A stretch of DNA of 64,000 bases from Alnus glutinosa (Eukaryota > Streptophyta > Magnoliopsida > Fagales > Betulaceae). How positions within the stretch are numbered: the stretch's first letter is position 1; each line of letters starts with the position of its first letter. Made by a program: the position numbers and the translations under genes. Shown here one piece after another: positions 46,257 to 59,011 of this stretch. Under the pieces are notes generated by a model. It was not told the origin of the DNA. It made no database searches and worked only from the letters and a program-made list of their open reading frames with translations. Where the stretch lies: assembly GCF_958979055.1 (NCBI RefSeq), contig NC_084887.1, positions 37,736,620 through 37,800,619 on the forward strand. The letters run 5' to 3'.

Positions 46257-49200
46257 TTATTTCAATAAAGGGGCATAAGGAGCTGGGCATGGAGATACAG
46301 TGTGATCTGGTAACTGGTTTATCAAATCAACTGTCGCCTGCAGGCATGCATGAAGCATTTTCTTTTCCAACCTAACAAGCCGAGTAGCAACCCGCTTCTT
46401 TGGGTCCAGATTACTGTCTGCCAACTAATGAATAGACAAAATATCAACAAAAACTAAGCAAACAATATCTATCACCATTCAACCACAAATTTAAAGCCAA
46501 GATTACCCACGACTCGTCTTCGTCCAATGTAGTAGGGTAAGCAGCAAGCCGTGCAATAAAATAATCAACAAGTTGGTCTAACACTGCTCGTTCCATACAA
46601 GGGCTCACCTGTAACATTCAGAAAATGTCACCATAAGAATCTGAGACAAGAAGATCCATTCTGCATCACTAAAATATAGGCCACTGATAATAACATAACT
46701 CTGATGATTCATAAATACAAAGGCATAGCTATGCAATCACAATACCATATCATTGCCCTACATACTCATGAAAACCATTAAAAAAATTAAGAAAAGGATA
46801 ACACAGAAGACTTTACTGCATGCATGAAACATAGCTAATAGGGTTATTACATGAAGAAATTAATGTTGCTTTGATCATCCATCTTAAAATTCATATATCT
46901 CTGCACAAAGCAGGCTCAAAATAAATTGGCCAGACCAGCACTGGCTAATGGTCCTCAAAGTTATGTAATGAAGTTAAAACTTGAAATCCATCACATGACA
47001 AACAGTGAACTCATCCTAAAAGTGAATTTGATGAAACAAACTTACTGGACAAATAGGACCTTGAGAAGAAATAACAGATTGCATCTCAGAAGAATCTGAA
47101 ACATAGCCCAAACGCAAATAAGGAAGCATATCTGAGACAGCTTCTTTTTCCTTCCCCACATACACCTGCAGAAGGAACACATTAAATAACTCATAGACTA
47201 TCAAAGATGGCCTTCCCACTCCTGTCCCCTTCATAATACATAGATAAACCTATGAATCTTTGAGTCCATACATGAAAGACTTGAATTGATAGTTTTCCAT
47301 TTCTTTGTGCAACCATCCTTTTATTCTGGTATTGAGGATCCTCAGTATTCAAGGCAGCCTGGAGCATACATCATGTAAAGTATATCAACACTATTGAATA
47401 GTAAAATCGAAACTACAAATAGCAAATATCCAGATTTTACCTTAACTACCAATCGATCATAAGAATTATCTTCATCAACAAAACCATAGTTTAAAAGCAA
47501 TTTTGAGTTAGGCTGTGGTCCACACCTGGGAATAATACAGACTTCAATTTTTTTAAAGAAGATACCAAAGCAGCAAAAGAAGGTGCACGATCTTAAGTGA
47601 AGAAATATCATACCAAACAACAATGGAGTCCCCAGCCTTGTATGGGCGGTCAACCACTAGTTCAACAGCACCATCAACAGCAGTTAACATTGCCTTGCTT
47701 TTGCTTCTGTAAGCCAGTAGCGGTGGTCCGAGAGGAACCAAAGCAAATCTCCGCGCCAAACTAACTTTCTGAATTCAAAATGGAGTCAATTATCAATTTG
47801 GGTAATCCTAAAACGAAAAAAAAAAAAATTAGAATAGAAGCTGATGCTTCCAAGGCAATGGGGTGAAACATTCCAAACATGTTGAAACTTACCTGTAAAT
47901 GTACGACACAGGACTGAACCGCAACAAATGCTTGTTTAAATATCTCAAATGGAAAGGCCTCAGTAGGAATATCATATGGGTATTGCTGCAAAAAAAAAAA
48001 AAAAGGAAGAAGAAGTGTTCACAATGATATCACATCATAAATCAAAATCACAAGAACGTGTTATTTTCTAGTTCCTGACAAATATGTACAAGAAGATAAC
48101 CTGAAACAGAGACCCAGCCATAAACCAGACAGTGTCAAGCTCACTGTACTCCCTTTTAATTCCTTCAGCCCTTTCAAGAACTTCAGCCTAACTCATCACA
48201 GCCAGAATGCAGTAAGCTATATTAACCATTAAGCATTCGGCCAACTTTATTGGATATTAGTAGCATTCATCAACAGCTAAATGAAGAGCATAAAATACCT
48301 TTGTGGGGCTGCCTGTCAGGTATGCCAGTTCAGCTTCTGACCATAGAAGGGGAGATTCCACTGCAAGCTGTCCCCTCCCTCGCTGACGATCAAGCTCTCT
48401 AATGTATGGGTACCAGAAAGACTTCTTTCCCTGCTTCTTCTCATACATCAGATACAATGCCAAGCATGCCAATTCTGACAACTTGTTTGTAGTTAATAAT
48501 TCCGCTGCATGAAGGATCAAGTGGCCGATTCAAGTTAAATTGATGAATGAAGCCTTCATTTATCCAAGATTCTTGAGCTTTAAAGAAGAATGTGAACACC
48601 ACAATTAATCATGATATGCAAACCTCATTGGCTTTGTCAACCAGAGGAACAGATGCATGGACACATAGATGTGCCCATAATACCTATTCATTGAACTTTT
48701 ATCCTCCTAAATTAAGAAACATCACTGTTCTCAGTCTGCAAAATAAGATTTCATGGATAGGAAATCAAATCAGTCTCCAATTCTCACTCCAAAAAGATTC
48801 AGAGCAATGAGCCAACAAGATCTTCCTGTACTCACCCCACATCTTGCCTATTCACCTCAATGTCTATCGTACAACTCCACCACAAAAGATGTAAGAGGTT
48901 TATCCTGAGTTACATATAGCAAGACTCCCTTATCAAAAGCCACTTATACATAACCACTCATCTCATCATAAAACTTTCTTTTTCCTTTGCTCTTTTTTTA
49001 AAATGCTGACAATAAATTGAATCACTGGTACACAAGTATAGACCCGTATTACACTAACATGCATACGAAAATGCACCTTAGACCTAAATCTATTTGAAGA
49101 TTTCTCAGCATCATGGCTAACATATACTCTCTGTAGAATCCCATCTGCATTTCACTGTAAGAAACTACTAAACTGCAGATCAGGTATGAAAGTGCAAGAG

Positions 49201-49903
49201 TGCCCCAGCTAGAGTCACTTCTATTACTCTTTCAAGTTCATAAAAATGTGCACCCATCTCAACCAGCTAAAACACTTCAAACCCCAATAACACGAATATA
49301 TCGCTTCCAAAATTGAAAACTAAGAACAAATGGCCCAAAACAAGAAACTGCACCTTACCAATGGTCTCGTTCCCCAAAACCCTCTCAAGCGTCACGACCA
49401 GCGAATCCGGAACAGAGAATGCAACATCACCCACCTGCAATATCAACAAACTAACTAAATACACCAATGATCAGAAACCAAACCCAGTCAAAGCGCGATA
49501 AAAATCCCACCTGAAGATCTTCGCTCGCTGCGACATAATGTATCGGCCTGTGCTTCGCATCGTGAGAGGGCCTCTCCTTGAGCTCAACCTTGCAAGGAGG
49601 GAGCCCATTCTTGTGCATCCAAGATTTCAAGTCCCTAAGCTCCACCTCCTCATCTTTCTTGCTCACAACTTCCCGATGCTTCGGCTTCCCATCTTTTCCG
49701 GCTAATAACGTCTCGGAGCTCTGCGCCGAGCACAAATTTCTCCGGCGAGCCGATCTGAAGGAAGACACGAGCCTAGGGTTCCTCCGAGCTGAGATTGAAA
49801 CCCTAGAGAGAACCGAGAGAGGACGATCCGAAGAAGAAGAAGAAGAAGGAGAAGAGCAAATTGGAGATGAAATGCAACTACCGTGTAAAGGACTAACTTC
49901 CAT
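46257..49903 (-). CDS. PTAC14: PTAC14, SET-domain-like protein of the plastid transcription complex
   Basis: 523 aa in eleven exons (transcript order): 49903-49511, 49434-49359, 48504-48299, 48187-48101, 47985-47893, 47768-47614, 47525-47441, 47358-47272, 47165-47046, 46608-46507 and 46424-46257; all joins are in frame. Part of the PEP-associated (pTAC) complex that drives plastid-encoded RNA polymerase in chloroplasts. A Ser/Arg-rich transit peptide covers ~1-60. A SET region related to Rubisco lysine methyltransferases runs from LKSWMHKNGLPPCKV through the LNYGFVDEDNSYDRLVVK segment. The LSMT-type C-terminal domain follows (DMLPYLRLGYVSD, VSPCMERAVLDQLVDYF). The NH motif expected after VPL is absent (VPLGPPLLAY), and WCG (337-339) replaces the catalytic SYG, so methyltransferase activity is doubtful. 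The ending PCPAPYAPLLK matches the family. Confidence 0.93.
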
Positions 49904-49929
49904 TAGGGCTATTAGGGTTAGGGTTTGAC

Positions 49930-51025
49930 GTTGAAGAATGTACAGGGTTTAGGAAGCAGAGGAAGTGTGGTTTCGAATGTTTTAGGTATTATTTTCTTTT
50001 GGAACGTGGAATTACAGTTTTGCTGTGGATAAGAAAGGGAAATGGCGTTTGGTTCTTTGTGAGAGCGGATTCGGAGGGAAACAAAAATATCTTCTGGACT
50101 TGCAGTTGGCTGAGTTTTAGATATTTTGTGTTTGCTATTTTAAAAAGTAATTTTTAAAAACGTAATTAAACGTTTGGTAAAATTTCAGTTTGATCTTTAA
50201 AATCGCAGATTAACTTTTTTAAATATTGCGTTTTCAAAAAAACATTTCATTGCTTGCGATTTGAATAAACATTTTTTTATATTTTTAAATTGCAATTTTT
50301 AAAAACGCAGTTTTTAAACAGTTCATTTTTTGCGATTTCGTTTAAAATTGTATTTTTTTTCTGTGAAATCGCAATCTCAAACGCAACCTTAGTTGAGGAT
50401 GTAAAATCTTATCTTAAACAGACGAAACTGTGATGGGTAACCTAAAAAATATAAAAATATTTTGTAAAAATATATATTTTTAAACAAAAATTGAAAAAAA
50501 TGTTTTGTTTGAGAGTACAGTTTCAAAAGATTGCAATTTAAAAACATATGATTTTATCTATAAAAAAAAAAAAAAAAAAAACATATGATTTTTATTTTAT
50601 TTTATTATGGTATTAGAATATTAATTAAATCATTTTTTATTAATTTAAATTTTTAAGATAAGTGTCCATATTCATCTAGTGTGTAGAAATTCTAGCCTTT
50701 AGTTTGCAGTAACAGCAATTCCTTTCCATATATTCAACTGAAAAGAGGCCAACATATACTGCTGCATTTTGGATGTAAAATACATGGCATAAATTGAGTT
50801 GGGTTAAGGAAATGCCTGAACCGGGAAGTATGGAGAAATAGAAAAAATTAAATTAAATTAAATTAAATTAAAACTAAAAACGAAATTATTGTTTCAGCAA
50901 TTACACAAATTAAGATCTTCTAGCTATTATTTATCATCAAACTTGAATTCCGGCCAGCAATCTAAACGGAAAACCACCGCCATTATTGAGCTTCTAATGT
51001 TCTATATTGCGCCGGCGAAAAATGA
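49930..51025. other. PTAC14 promoter and spacer to the 4CL-like gene
   Basis: 49904-50100 should hold the PTAC14 leader and core promoter. 50120-50400 is rich in TTTTTAAAAACGCAGTTT and GCGATTTCGTTT words, a diverged foldback related to ~3040-3330. 50840-50872 has an AATTA pentanucleotide repeat. No gene seen. Confidence 0.4.
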
Positions 51026-52917
51026 TCACAACCTAGAAGAGCTTGAGGGAAGAAGCTTCCTTAAATCCTTTCTCAGTATTTTGCCAGCTGCGGACTTGGG
51101 TATGGAAGTGACAAACGCTACGCGCCTTATTTTCTTGTACGGTGCAACCTGCAATCAAGAGGAAACGAAGACGGTCCAATTTACAAACAAAAATATTGAC
51201 TATTTTTTCAATTAGTTTCTATCTTCTATTTATTTATTTATTTTTTTAATGTTGGTTTATTCCAAAATCCAATAACCTAGGAAGCTGTATAAATTAGGAT
51301 ATCAAATTCGTTGGACAAATTATAGCGTACGTGACCAACACTTGCATGTGGATCTGGATCCATCGGGGTCTCTCTCAATTGCTTGTAAAAAATTAGCTGT
51401 AATTCGGGCAGGCAAGGATTCCAATCATACACGTAACACGGTGGCTTTGGTTCACAGGGGAGGGGGCAAAACTAAAAGATATAATTGAACAAAAATTGAT
51501 TAAAAATAGTATTTACAAAGTAAATAAATAATTCAAAAAAGTTTAATTATAGTTTAATGCATAATGCAACTTGTAATTTATTTGTTCATGTCTATCATTA
51601 ATTTATTTATTTGTTATTGACAAGTTTTCATATTTTGAAATTGCTGCATAAATTTTTCATTGCTAAATTTAAACAATGCCATATATATATTTTTAAAAAG
51701 TTATCTTTGTAAAAAAATTATTGTTAGCTGGTTGACAATATTATTTTTACAAATATGCTCTTCGATTAGAATGATTATAAAACAAGGGTTTACTAGCAAA
51801 TTCGCAAAATCTACATCATAACATCAACACAAGCTTGTCTACAAGTCAATTGGGATAGGGTCATTGTTCTCCAAAATATCAAGTAACAACAATTATATAT
51901 TTCGTACAATTAAATTATGTAAAGAATAAATATACTTATCAACAATTAATTTAAAACTTTACATAAATAAATTTATTACTTAATAGTAAATTTAAAAATA
52001 AATTAATTCAAATATTTGATTACATACCTGATTTTTTTTTTTTTTTTTTTAAAAAATAAATTATTTGCAATAAGGTGATGTTTGTTATTAGATTGTGCGA
52101 AACAGCGAAGTTGAGAGCTGAAAATACTATCTAGCACGGGACAGTGGGTTACTTGGTGAGTGGAAAAGAAAAAAGAAAAAAACATCACAAGTCACCTAAA
52201 TAATGTTTTTTTGCACAATTTTCATACAAATCTATTGAATATTTAAGACTTCGTATAAGAAAACAAATCTAATAACTAATCATTAAAAAAAAATTAAAGT
52301 TATATAAAAATTATAAAAACATTACTCCAAGCCACATCACCCACCCTCCAAAGCACGCACAGGTTTCCGTCCCAGTAACATATTTAGTTGAGGTTTTTCA
52401 GTCAATTCAATTCGTGGGGCTATATATATATTTTGATTGGACCTTTATAGGTTTCCGTCAAATATAATTGATTTTCTTCCATAAAGGGAATCGACCACCA
52501 CACCTATAATTGCTTCTCTTTTTTTTTCTTTTTTATAAGTACCTATAATTGCTTTTTGACTCTTTGATAAGTTTGTCGAGGATTCTGTTTAGGGACAGTT
52601 TTTCTTTTGTTTAGGGTAGCTAGGTATGCAATAAGAACTAAAATGGCAAGTTATCCCTTCAAAAAAAAAATAAAAAAATGGCAAGTTATAATTTAGGAGG
52701 CCCTCCTATGGCTCCACTGCCTCCACATATGGTCCGTATATAGATTGCTAATTTTCAGAGAACTTGAAGGCACCTGCTTTGCGACGAAATCCATTATTTC
52801 TGGTCCACCAAGCCTGCTTTGAGGCTGTCTTACGACAAAAGCCATTGGCACCTCTCCAGCTTCTTCATCTGGGCATCTGCCAGTTTATTGCATGACATCT
52901 TAATACGTACATACAAG

Positions 52918-52983
<66 letters not shown>

Positions 52984-54972
52984 CACTTCTAAATAATCAT
53001 AGAAAAATGCTATATATATCATCCCAGTGGGGATATTCAAAGGAAAAGTTATCCAAGGAATTAAGTTGAAACTTACGGTATCACAGCAGCATCAGCTATC
53101 TCCGGGTGGGACTGAAGCAATTGCTCCAGCTCTGCAGGGGGTACCTGCACAATGTATATATATAGGAATGCATGAAGTACTCCTACATATCTATAAGGTA
53201 GTGCTTTAAGGACGTAACATATATGTATATATGTATATATATATATACCTGGTATCCCTTGTATTTGATCAATTCCTTGAGCCTATCTGTAACAAAGAGG
53301 AAACCCTCTTTATCAATATAACAAAGATCACCCGTTCTCAACCACCCATCTGCTACTATGGTTGCACAAGTTGCTTCGGGATCACCAACATAACCTGCAG
53401 TAAAACATCACTAAAACTACGTACGTACCGATCCCATATATAAGCACATGGAGATTAATTTACACTACATATAAAAAGTCTTAACGCTATATGAGAAACA
53501 ACTTTTAAGAAATTTAGGCAAAATATGATTCAATTTCAATTATAAAATTTGGTAATTCATTTGTTTTCACCAAATGAAGGAATAAGAAAGATTTCCTATT
53601 TCCAAAAAATCGACATTTCAATGTAACAAACGTACGTAGTCTAACTTTACTGTTGTAAAAATTCAAGATAACAACCAGTTTTTTCTTCATTTTACCTTTC
53701 ATGACTGAGGGTCCTTTAATCCAGAGCTCCCCTTGCTTTCCCGGAGGCAAACTATCACCTGTCACCGGGTCTACTATTTTTACTTCAAAACCTCCGGCGA
53801 GCCTCCCTGCAGATCCCCAATGAAGACTCTCCTCGTGACCAGCGGTTATGAACGATCCTCCCGCTATTTCAGTCAGCCCATAGCCCTGAACGACCAATTA
53901 AATCACGTTAGCTAGCATTTCCCTTTCCAAATCCCAAGTCATTAAATTAAAAGTATATTATTATATATAATACCTGCACAAAGACAACGCTTGGAAACCT
54001 GGCCACGAAAGCCGCAATGACATCCTTCCCGAGCGGAGCTCCGCCGGAAGTGACTCCCCCCAACGAGCTCAAATCGTAGCCGTCTATAACATCACTCTTG
54101 GCCATGGGCACCACTACCGGCGGGCTAAGCGCCACGTGGGTCACCCTAAACTCCTCCACCGCTCTCAGCATCTTCCTCAGATCAAACCTCTCCATCACCA
54201 CCTGGGCCTCGCTCAGAGCCACCGACTTCAAGCAGTAGGATAACCCGAACACGTGGAAGTACGGCACCGTGTAGAGGAGCAAGTCGGGGGATTCTCTCTC
54301 CAACCGGTTCGCGCAAGAAACGGCAACCACTGCCATCAGATTCCGGTGAGTCAACGTCGCTCCCTTGACCTTCCCGGTGGTCCCGGACGAGTACATGATC
54401 GCCGCCAAATCGGATTGGCTCACTGCGACTCTGTCTAGCCTTTGTACCGGACTTATCATCATTGAGTCAAACTCGGGCGAGTCGAGACGGATGGTTTTGA
54501 ATCGGAGAGTGGGGAGCTTGTGAGCGGTGGACGACGTAGCAAAGGCGATCACCGGATTGCACAGCTGGACCAGCCCGGAAATCTCCAACTCGGTGCTGAT
54601 TGGGTTCGCCGGCGAGATGACCACTCCGAGCGTGAGCAGCGAGAAGTAGAGGATCGGAACTTGAACGAGGTTCGGAGAGAGAATGAATGCGGTGTCGCCT
54701 TTGGAGAGTCCGATAACGGAGCGGAGATATGAGGTTAGGCATTCGGTTTTGCGAGTGAACTCGGAGTAAGAGACGCGCTGACCCGTGGCGGAGTTTATCA
54801 GAGCGACCGAGTCTGGGCAAGGCGAGTTGAGTCGGAGCGAGAAAGCGTACGCAGCGGCTGATATAGGAGTGTCTTCTGGAGGAAGATCAATCGGGGGTCT
54901 AAGGCTGTGGAAGGTCATTGTTACTGAGTTGAAACCGCTCCTTGGATCAACGAAAGACTTCGCTTGGTCCAT
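51026..54972 (-). CDS. 4-coumarate:CoA ligase-like acyl-CoA synthetase, peroxisomal (4CLL9-like)
   Basis: AMP-forming acyl-CoA synthetase, 542 aa, six exons (transcript order): 54972-53974, 53885-53696, 53394-53249, 53144-53077, 52876-52774 and 51148-51026 (1629 nt, in frame). AMP-binding box [10 protein letters not shown] (195-204), GYGLTE (334-339), GELWIKG (385-391), [12 protein letters not shown], and catalytic Lys K525 in [11 protein letters not shown]. It ends SRL, a canonical PTS1 signal, so it probably acts in peroxisomes on a carboxylic acid such as a fatty acid or jasmonate precursor; the substrate cannot be told. The N-terminus ([22 protein letters not shown]) is like Arabidopsis 4CLL9 (At5g63380). 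The last exon lies 1.6 kb from exon 5 and is easily missed; without it the catalytic Lys and PTS1 are lost. Intron 4 contains (AT)n. Confidence 0.93.
52918..52982. repeat. (AT)n microsatellite in 4CL-like intron 4
   Basis: About 32 AT units between exons 4 and 5. Confidence 0.95.
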
Positions 54973-55206
54973 GAGAAACAGTGAAAAGAGCTCTGCAAGA
55001 CAATTGACTGTGATCGCAACTCACAAGGACTTTTGCGTGGTGTCTACCAGTTCTTGTTTCGTTTTTACAACAGATATTTCTATATATATATATAATTATA
55101 TATAGTTACCCTTTCGGTGGGGTTGATGAATGGCATGTTTCATGAAGTTTGGGTAAATTGTAATTTTTTTTTTAATTTTGTTTCAAATTTTTTAAACCAT
55201 TTGAAC

Positions 55207-55305
<99 letters not shown>

Positions 55306-56540
55306 TTTATATCCACAATATTTTTAAAAATCCATCACTCAAACGAGTCATTTTGGTTAGCCAGCTGTCCAGTTTTTTTTTTAATTAAACACATGGTGCT
55401 TCGTTCAGCTCTTTGCACTGACAGCTAAGAATAGTAAATAAACAAAGCTATTCATGGACTCCTCGAATTCCGTAAAAAAGTTTGATTTGAGCTCCATTTT
55501 ATTACTAAAAACTTGGCTTCACGTTATTAACGTTTGTGAACAAATTTGTATAACACTACGCTTGTTTGTGTATATATTTATTAATATATATAATATATAT
55601 TATGCTATTTATAGTTTTGAGGTGTGTTTGATAAAAAAACTTTAAGAAAAAAAAAAAGCATGCAATTAATAAAATAAGATGAAATTTTGAACTTTTTTAA
55701 GAGAAAAAAATATATTTTGTTCTTAAAAAGAAGTTTGACTTTCTAAAAAAACAAATTACAAAAATCGTTTGCCAAAGTAGTCTTTATTTTCAACAATCAT
55801 CAAGAAGTTTCAAAAAAAAAAAAAAAAAAAAACAATCATCGAGACCGCTACTTATGGTGGTTTTCTGTCGCGTACGCAATGTGAAATGAATTGACAGTTG
55901 ATAATATTATATTAAACCCCGTCAACCGATTCTATAAAGCTTCAGACAAAGATAAATGCTTCTTAAAAGCTGACGTGTAAATAATTTTTAAATATTTCTT
56001 CAACTTCACAACTCCATCAAGCAATCTAGATCTAGATCAGAAACGTTATTGCGTCGATCTATTCGGTGAGTTAATACCAGGATGATCGTGTTCATGTCGG
56101 AGAAGAACGATAGGGTCTGACCAGTTGCATAGCATGCACTCTTCTTTCCTGACCACGACCTCTTTTTCTCCTTGGGGCGGTAGTAGTACTCCTTAATCAC
56201 GTCATAGGTTGCAGCGCCATGCAGTCTTGGACGGTTAGCTCGCTGTAGAAAGTGCTTGTGAGCCGAGTGCTTTATCGAGTTGTTAATAGGCGAGCTCAAG
56301 CTCTAACTAGCATAAATTTTTTCTTTTGGCGAGCTGGGTCGAGTTCAGCTTTTGAATACTTGCCACGAGCATGGGCCAATTAGCAGTATAGACAGCCAGC
56401 CCTGCGACAATTATCTAGCGTGACAATCCGTTGTCCCGTTGTCCGACCAGGGAGTAATTATTCGGACAAATAGGTTTTATAATAAATGTTGCAGTGATGA
56501 TCATTTCCCTTACATGGATGCCACTAATAGGTTAGTTGGT

Positions 56541-56574
<34 letters not shown>

Positions 56575-56818
56575 AATACCATTTTGTATGCTTTTTTATT
56601 TTTATAAAATCAGCCATTAAATTTGCATGATTCACACCATCATTCCCACGTGAATCTTATAAATCTAATCACCTTTTATTTTCTTTTTTTCGTCTCTCTC
56701 CTGCCTATATGCTCGGCAACCGATGAAAGGATGCTATCTGAGTGGGAGTTCCCATAGGCCGTACCTAACTGACTTTAGGAACAGGTGATAACCGTGATAT
56801 GGGCGTTCATGCCTTGTT
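54973..56818. other. 4CL-like promoter and intergenic stretch
   Basis: 54973-55110 should hold the 4CL-like leader. A long (AT)n at 55213-55298 is followed by a T-run. A 97-codon minus-strand frame (56006-56299) reads YDVIKEYYYRPKEKKRSWSG; I recognise no family and see no splice context. The rest is AT-rich without genes. Confidence 0.4.
55213..55298. repeat. (AT)n microsatellite
   Basis: About 43 AT units upstream of the 4CL-like gene. Confidence 0.95.
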
Positions 56819-57484
56819 TATAATTTTGGATCAGATGCCTTCAAATTTTTTAAATATTTTAAATTTTTAAATTGTTAAATTTTAGCTATACTTTATATTT
56901 CACGGTTCACAATATGTCAATTGTTCACTTGAAATAAATGTAAAAATATTTATTAATATTACTTTTTGTTGATAACATTTATTCTATGTGGACAATTGAT
57001 ACATTGTGAACCATTAGAGCACTAGTAGCAGTTACCCTATATTGGTTCCCTTCCCTATATTTAGGAAAAATTTCATGAAAAACATCAAAAAACTTCCCAC
57101 AGCAGATGCCCTATATTTAGATGAGGGGGTTGGAAATGAATAGTGATTCCTAATGTATACATGTCTACTATTCATTCCCATGTATTATTTTAATATAAAA
57201 GAAGAATAATTAATTGATATAGTGAAGTGATAAAAAGTAGGAAAGAGAGAAAAAGAATAAAATAAGAGTAAAAAAATAATATTTAATTGATATAGGGAAA
57301 AGTAAGGGAATCTATTATGGGGTATTTTTTTATAGGGAAGCAAAAAGTAATTTTGTTCCTTAAATATAGGGAAAATGATTGGAATCTGCTGCTAGTGCTC
57401 TTAGATGTAAAACATAACTAAGATCTAACAATTTAAAAATTCCAAATATTTAAAAAATTTGAAGGATCGTAATCCATAATTTTA
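56819..57484. mobile_element. AT-rich foldback MITE carrying a nested Tourist element
   Basis: The left arm has ATAATTTTGGATCAGATGCC, then CTTCAAATTTTTTAAATATT and TTTTTAAATTGTTA. The right arm carries the inverted forms AAATATTTAAAAAATTTGAAG and GATCGTAATCCATAATTTTA. The arms are ~90 bp each and the centre also pairs CGGTTCACAATATGTCAATTG with CAATTGATACATTGTGAACC. It is split by the element at 57017-57400. Confidence 0.65.
57017..57400. mobile_element. 384-bp Tourist-like (PIF/Harbinger) MITE
   Basis: Ends GAGCACTAGTAGCAG and CTGCTGCTAGTGCTC are inverted copies, flanked by a TTA trinucleotide on both sides (57014-57016 and 57401-57403), the PIF/Harbinger target duplication. Subterminal CCCTATAT../..ATATAGGG words are also inverted. 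Non-coding; inserted into the older foldback element. Confidence 0.8.
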
Positions 57485-57550
57485 GCCTACATTGGCCCAA
57501 CAAAAACTTCTTCACTTTACGGAAGACTTAAATTAAAAGAATTAAATTAT

Positions 57551-57730
57551 TTATAATTATTTGTTCGAGTTTGAGAAAATTTAAACAGGTGGTCGTAACA
57601 GACCACTTATGAGACTCACTTGATCGGATTAGTGGTTAGGCAACTTAATTTTTATTTGATCAAGTGAATCTTATAAGTAGTCTCTCACAATTACCTGCAA
57701 AGTTTCTTAAATTTAAACAAATAATTATAA
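57551..57730. mobile_element. 180-bp foldback MITE
   Basis: Arms TTATAATTATTTGTTCGAGT..GAGACTCACTTGATC and GATCAAGTGAATCTTATAAG..AAACAAATAATTATAA are imperfect reverse complements of about 75 bp each around an AT-rich loop. Ends within AT-rich DNA make the target duplication ambiguous. Confidence 0.7.
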
Positions 57731-58095
57731 ATGATTATAACCCGTCTTATAGGGAAGTAAATTATCAAATCATGAATCTTATCAAAATAAGATCTCAATC
57801 GTTTATGCGCTTTGTATTCTTCTCTCTATTCATTACCTATCCAAGTTCTCTCCCAAATCCCAATATGTGTAGTTCAACGCTTCAAGCTGCTTCGACTGAG
57901 GTGAGTGTCGCCCCTAAGCGCAATTTTATTGGTGGACTGCGGTTTTACTATTTTCGGCCCAACCAAATCTCACGCCTGCTAGGCCAACCTTCACTTTTAA
58001 ATTTTAATTTTTAGTAGTTAACAAAATCTAACTTTAAATGAATTTGAGATTCCAACAATATATATATATATATATAATCAGCAGTTTATGTTGTA

Positions 58096-58630
58096 ATGCT
58101 CCATTTTAAGCATAAAATATTTTCTATATTTTTCTGTATTTTGTGCAACAAAAAATATAGTTAATGAAAATCATTTTCAATTTCACCGAAAAAACTTCTT
58201 AAATTTTTGAAAAATGATTTAAATCATTTTTTGAATTTAAACTCTTCATTCTTGCACCCACATTTGTAGGAATTCAGCTGCCACTGCTGAAATTTGGCCA
58301 TTGTTCTCGAATTTTGGTGACTTAAATTCTAACAAAACTGACCGAAATATGACAAATACAGTCGAACTCCTGCCAATTTTGCCGGAATCCGATTGTATTG
58401 TGCCAGATTATGGTGAATATGGCCAGAATCCGGCTGGTCGGTGACGGAATCCAACTAGTGCTACTGCTGAATTTCAGCTACCATTACCGGAATCTCGACG
58501 CCGATAGGTTTTTTTTTATTGGTGATTTTTTTGTATGAACCAAATGTTAAAAAATATTTAAAAAATAATTATATTTTTTTAAAAATAATTTGTTAAAAAT
58601 ATTTTACGATGAAAAATATATTACGCCTAC
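58096..58630. mobile_element. old diverged relative of the 28-kb CCGG-core element
   Basis: Begins near ATGCTCCATTTTAAGCATAAAAT and ends near ATATTTTACGATGAAAAATATATTACG. The left interior GAAAATCATTTTCAATTTCACCG and AAACTCTTCATTCTTGCACCC match the copy at 28001-28760 closely. The core keeps GCCGGAATCCG-type words but is far less GC-rich. It is probably an older insertion in the TPLATE upstream region. Confidence 0.65.
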
Positions 58631-59011
58631 ATAGGCTAGGCCCGATAAAATGGCTAGCAATTCAGGTAAGAAAATTGCTGAAATCCAGATGTGGGCGACA
58701 AAAAGCTAAGGTAAGACAGAGCCCCAATTCTGGGCCGTTTTCTCTAAGCCCACCACCGCAAAAATCATCCAAAGTCTACACCACTCTCAGGCTCTCAGCC
58801 GTGGCAGGTCCTCCCAACTCCCCCAACTTCACACTCACACTCCGCCATCTTCCCCATTTTCCTCTGAAAATCAAATAATTGAAACGAAAATAAATTCCTC
58901 AATTCCTAACATGTCCAACATTTCCATTGCCAATCACACCCCCTAACCAAAACCAAACACAAAAGCAAAAAGAGGAAGATATTTGGATCTGGTGGAGGTG
59001 GGGACTTGAAG
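58631..59011 (+). promoter_or_regulatory. TPLATE promoter and 5' UTR
   Basis: Pyrimidine-rich leader (CTCTCAGGCTCTCAGCC, CCATCTTCCCCATTTTCC) leading to the ATG at 59012 (GAAGATGGAC context). No TATA box stands out. An in-frame short ORF at 58609-58878 (+) lies in the leader/promoter and is not supported as a gene. Confidence 0.5.

Noticed and set aside
50889-51215. 108-codon plus-strand frame
   Set aside because: Antisense to the final exon of the 4CL-like gene, whose catalytic motif on the minus strand is unmistakable.
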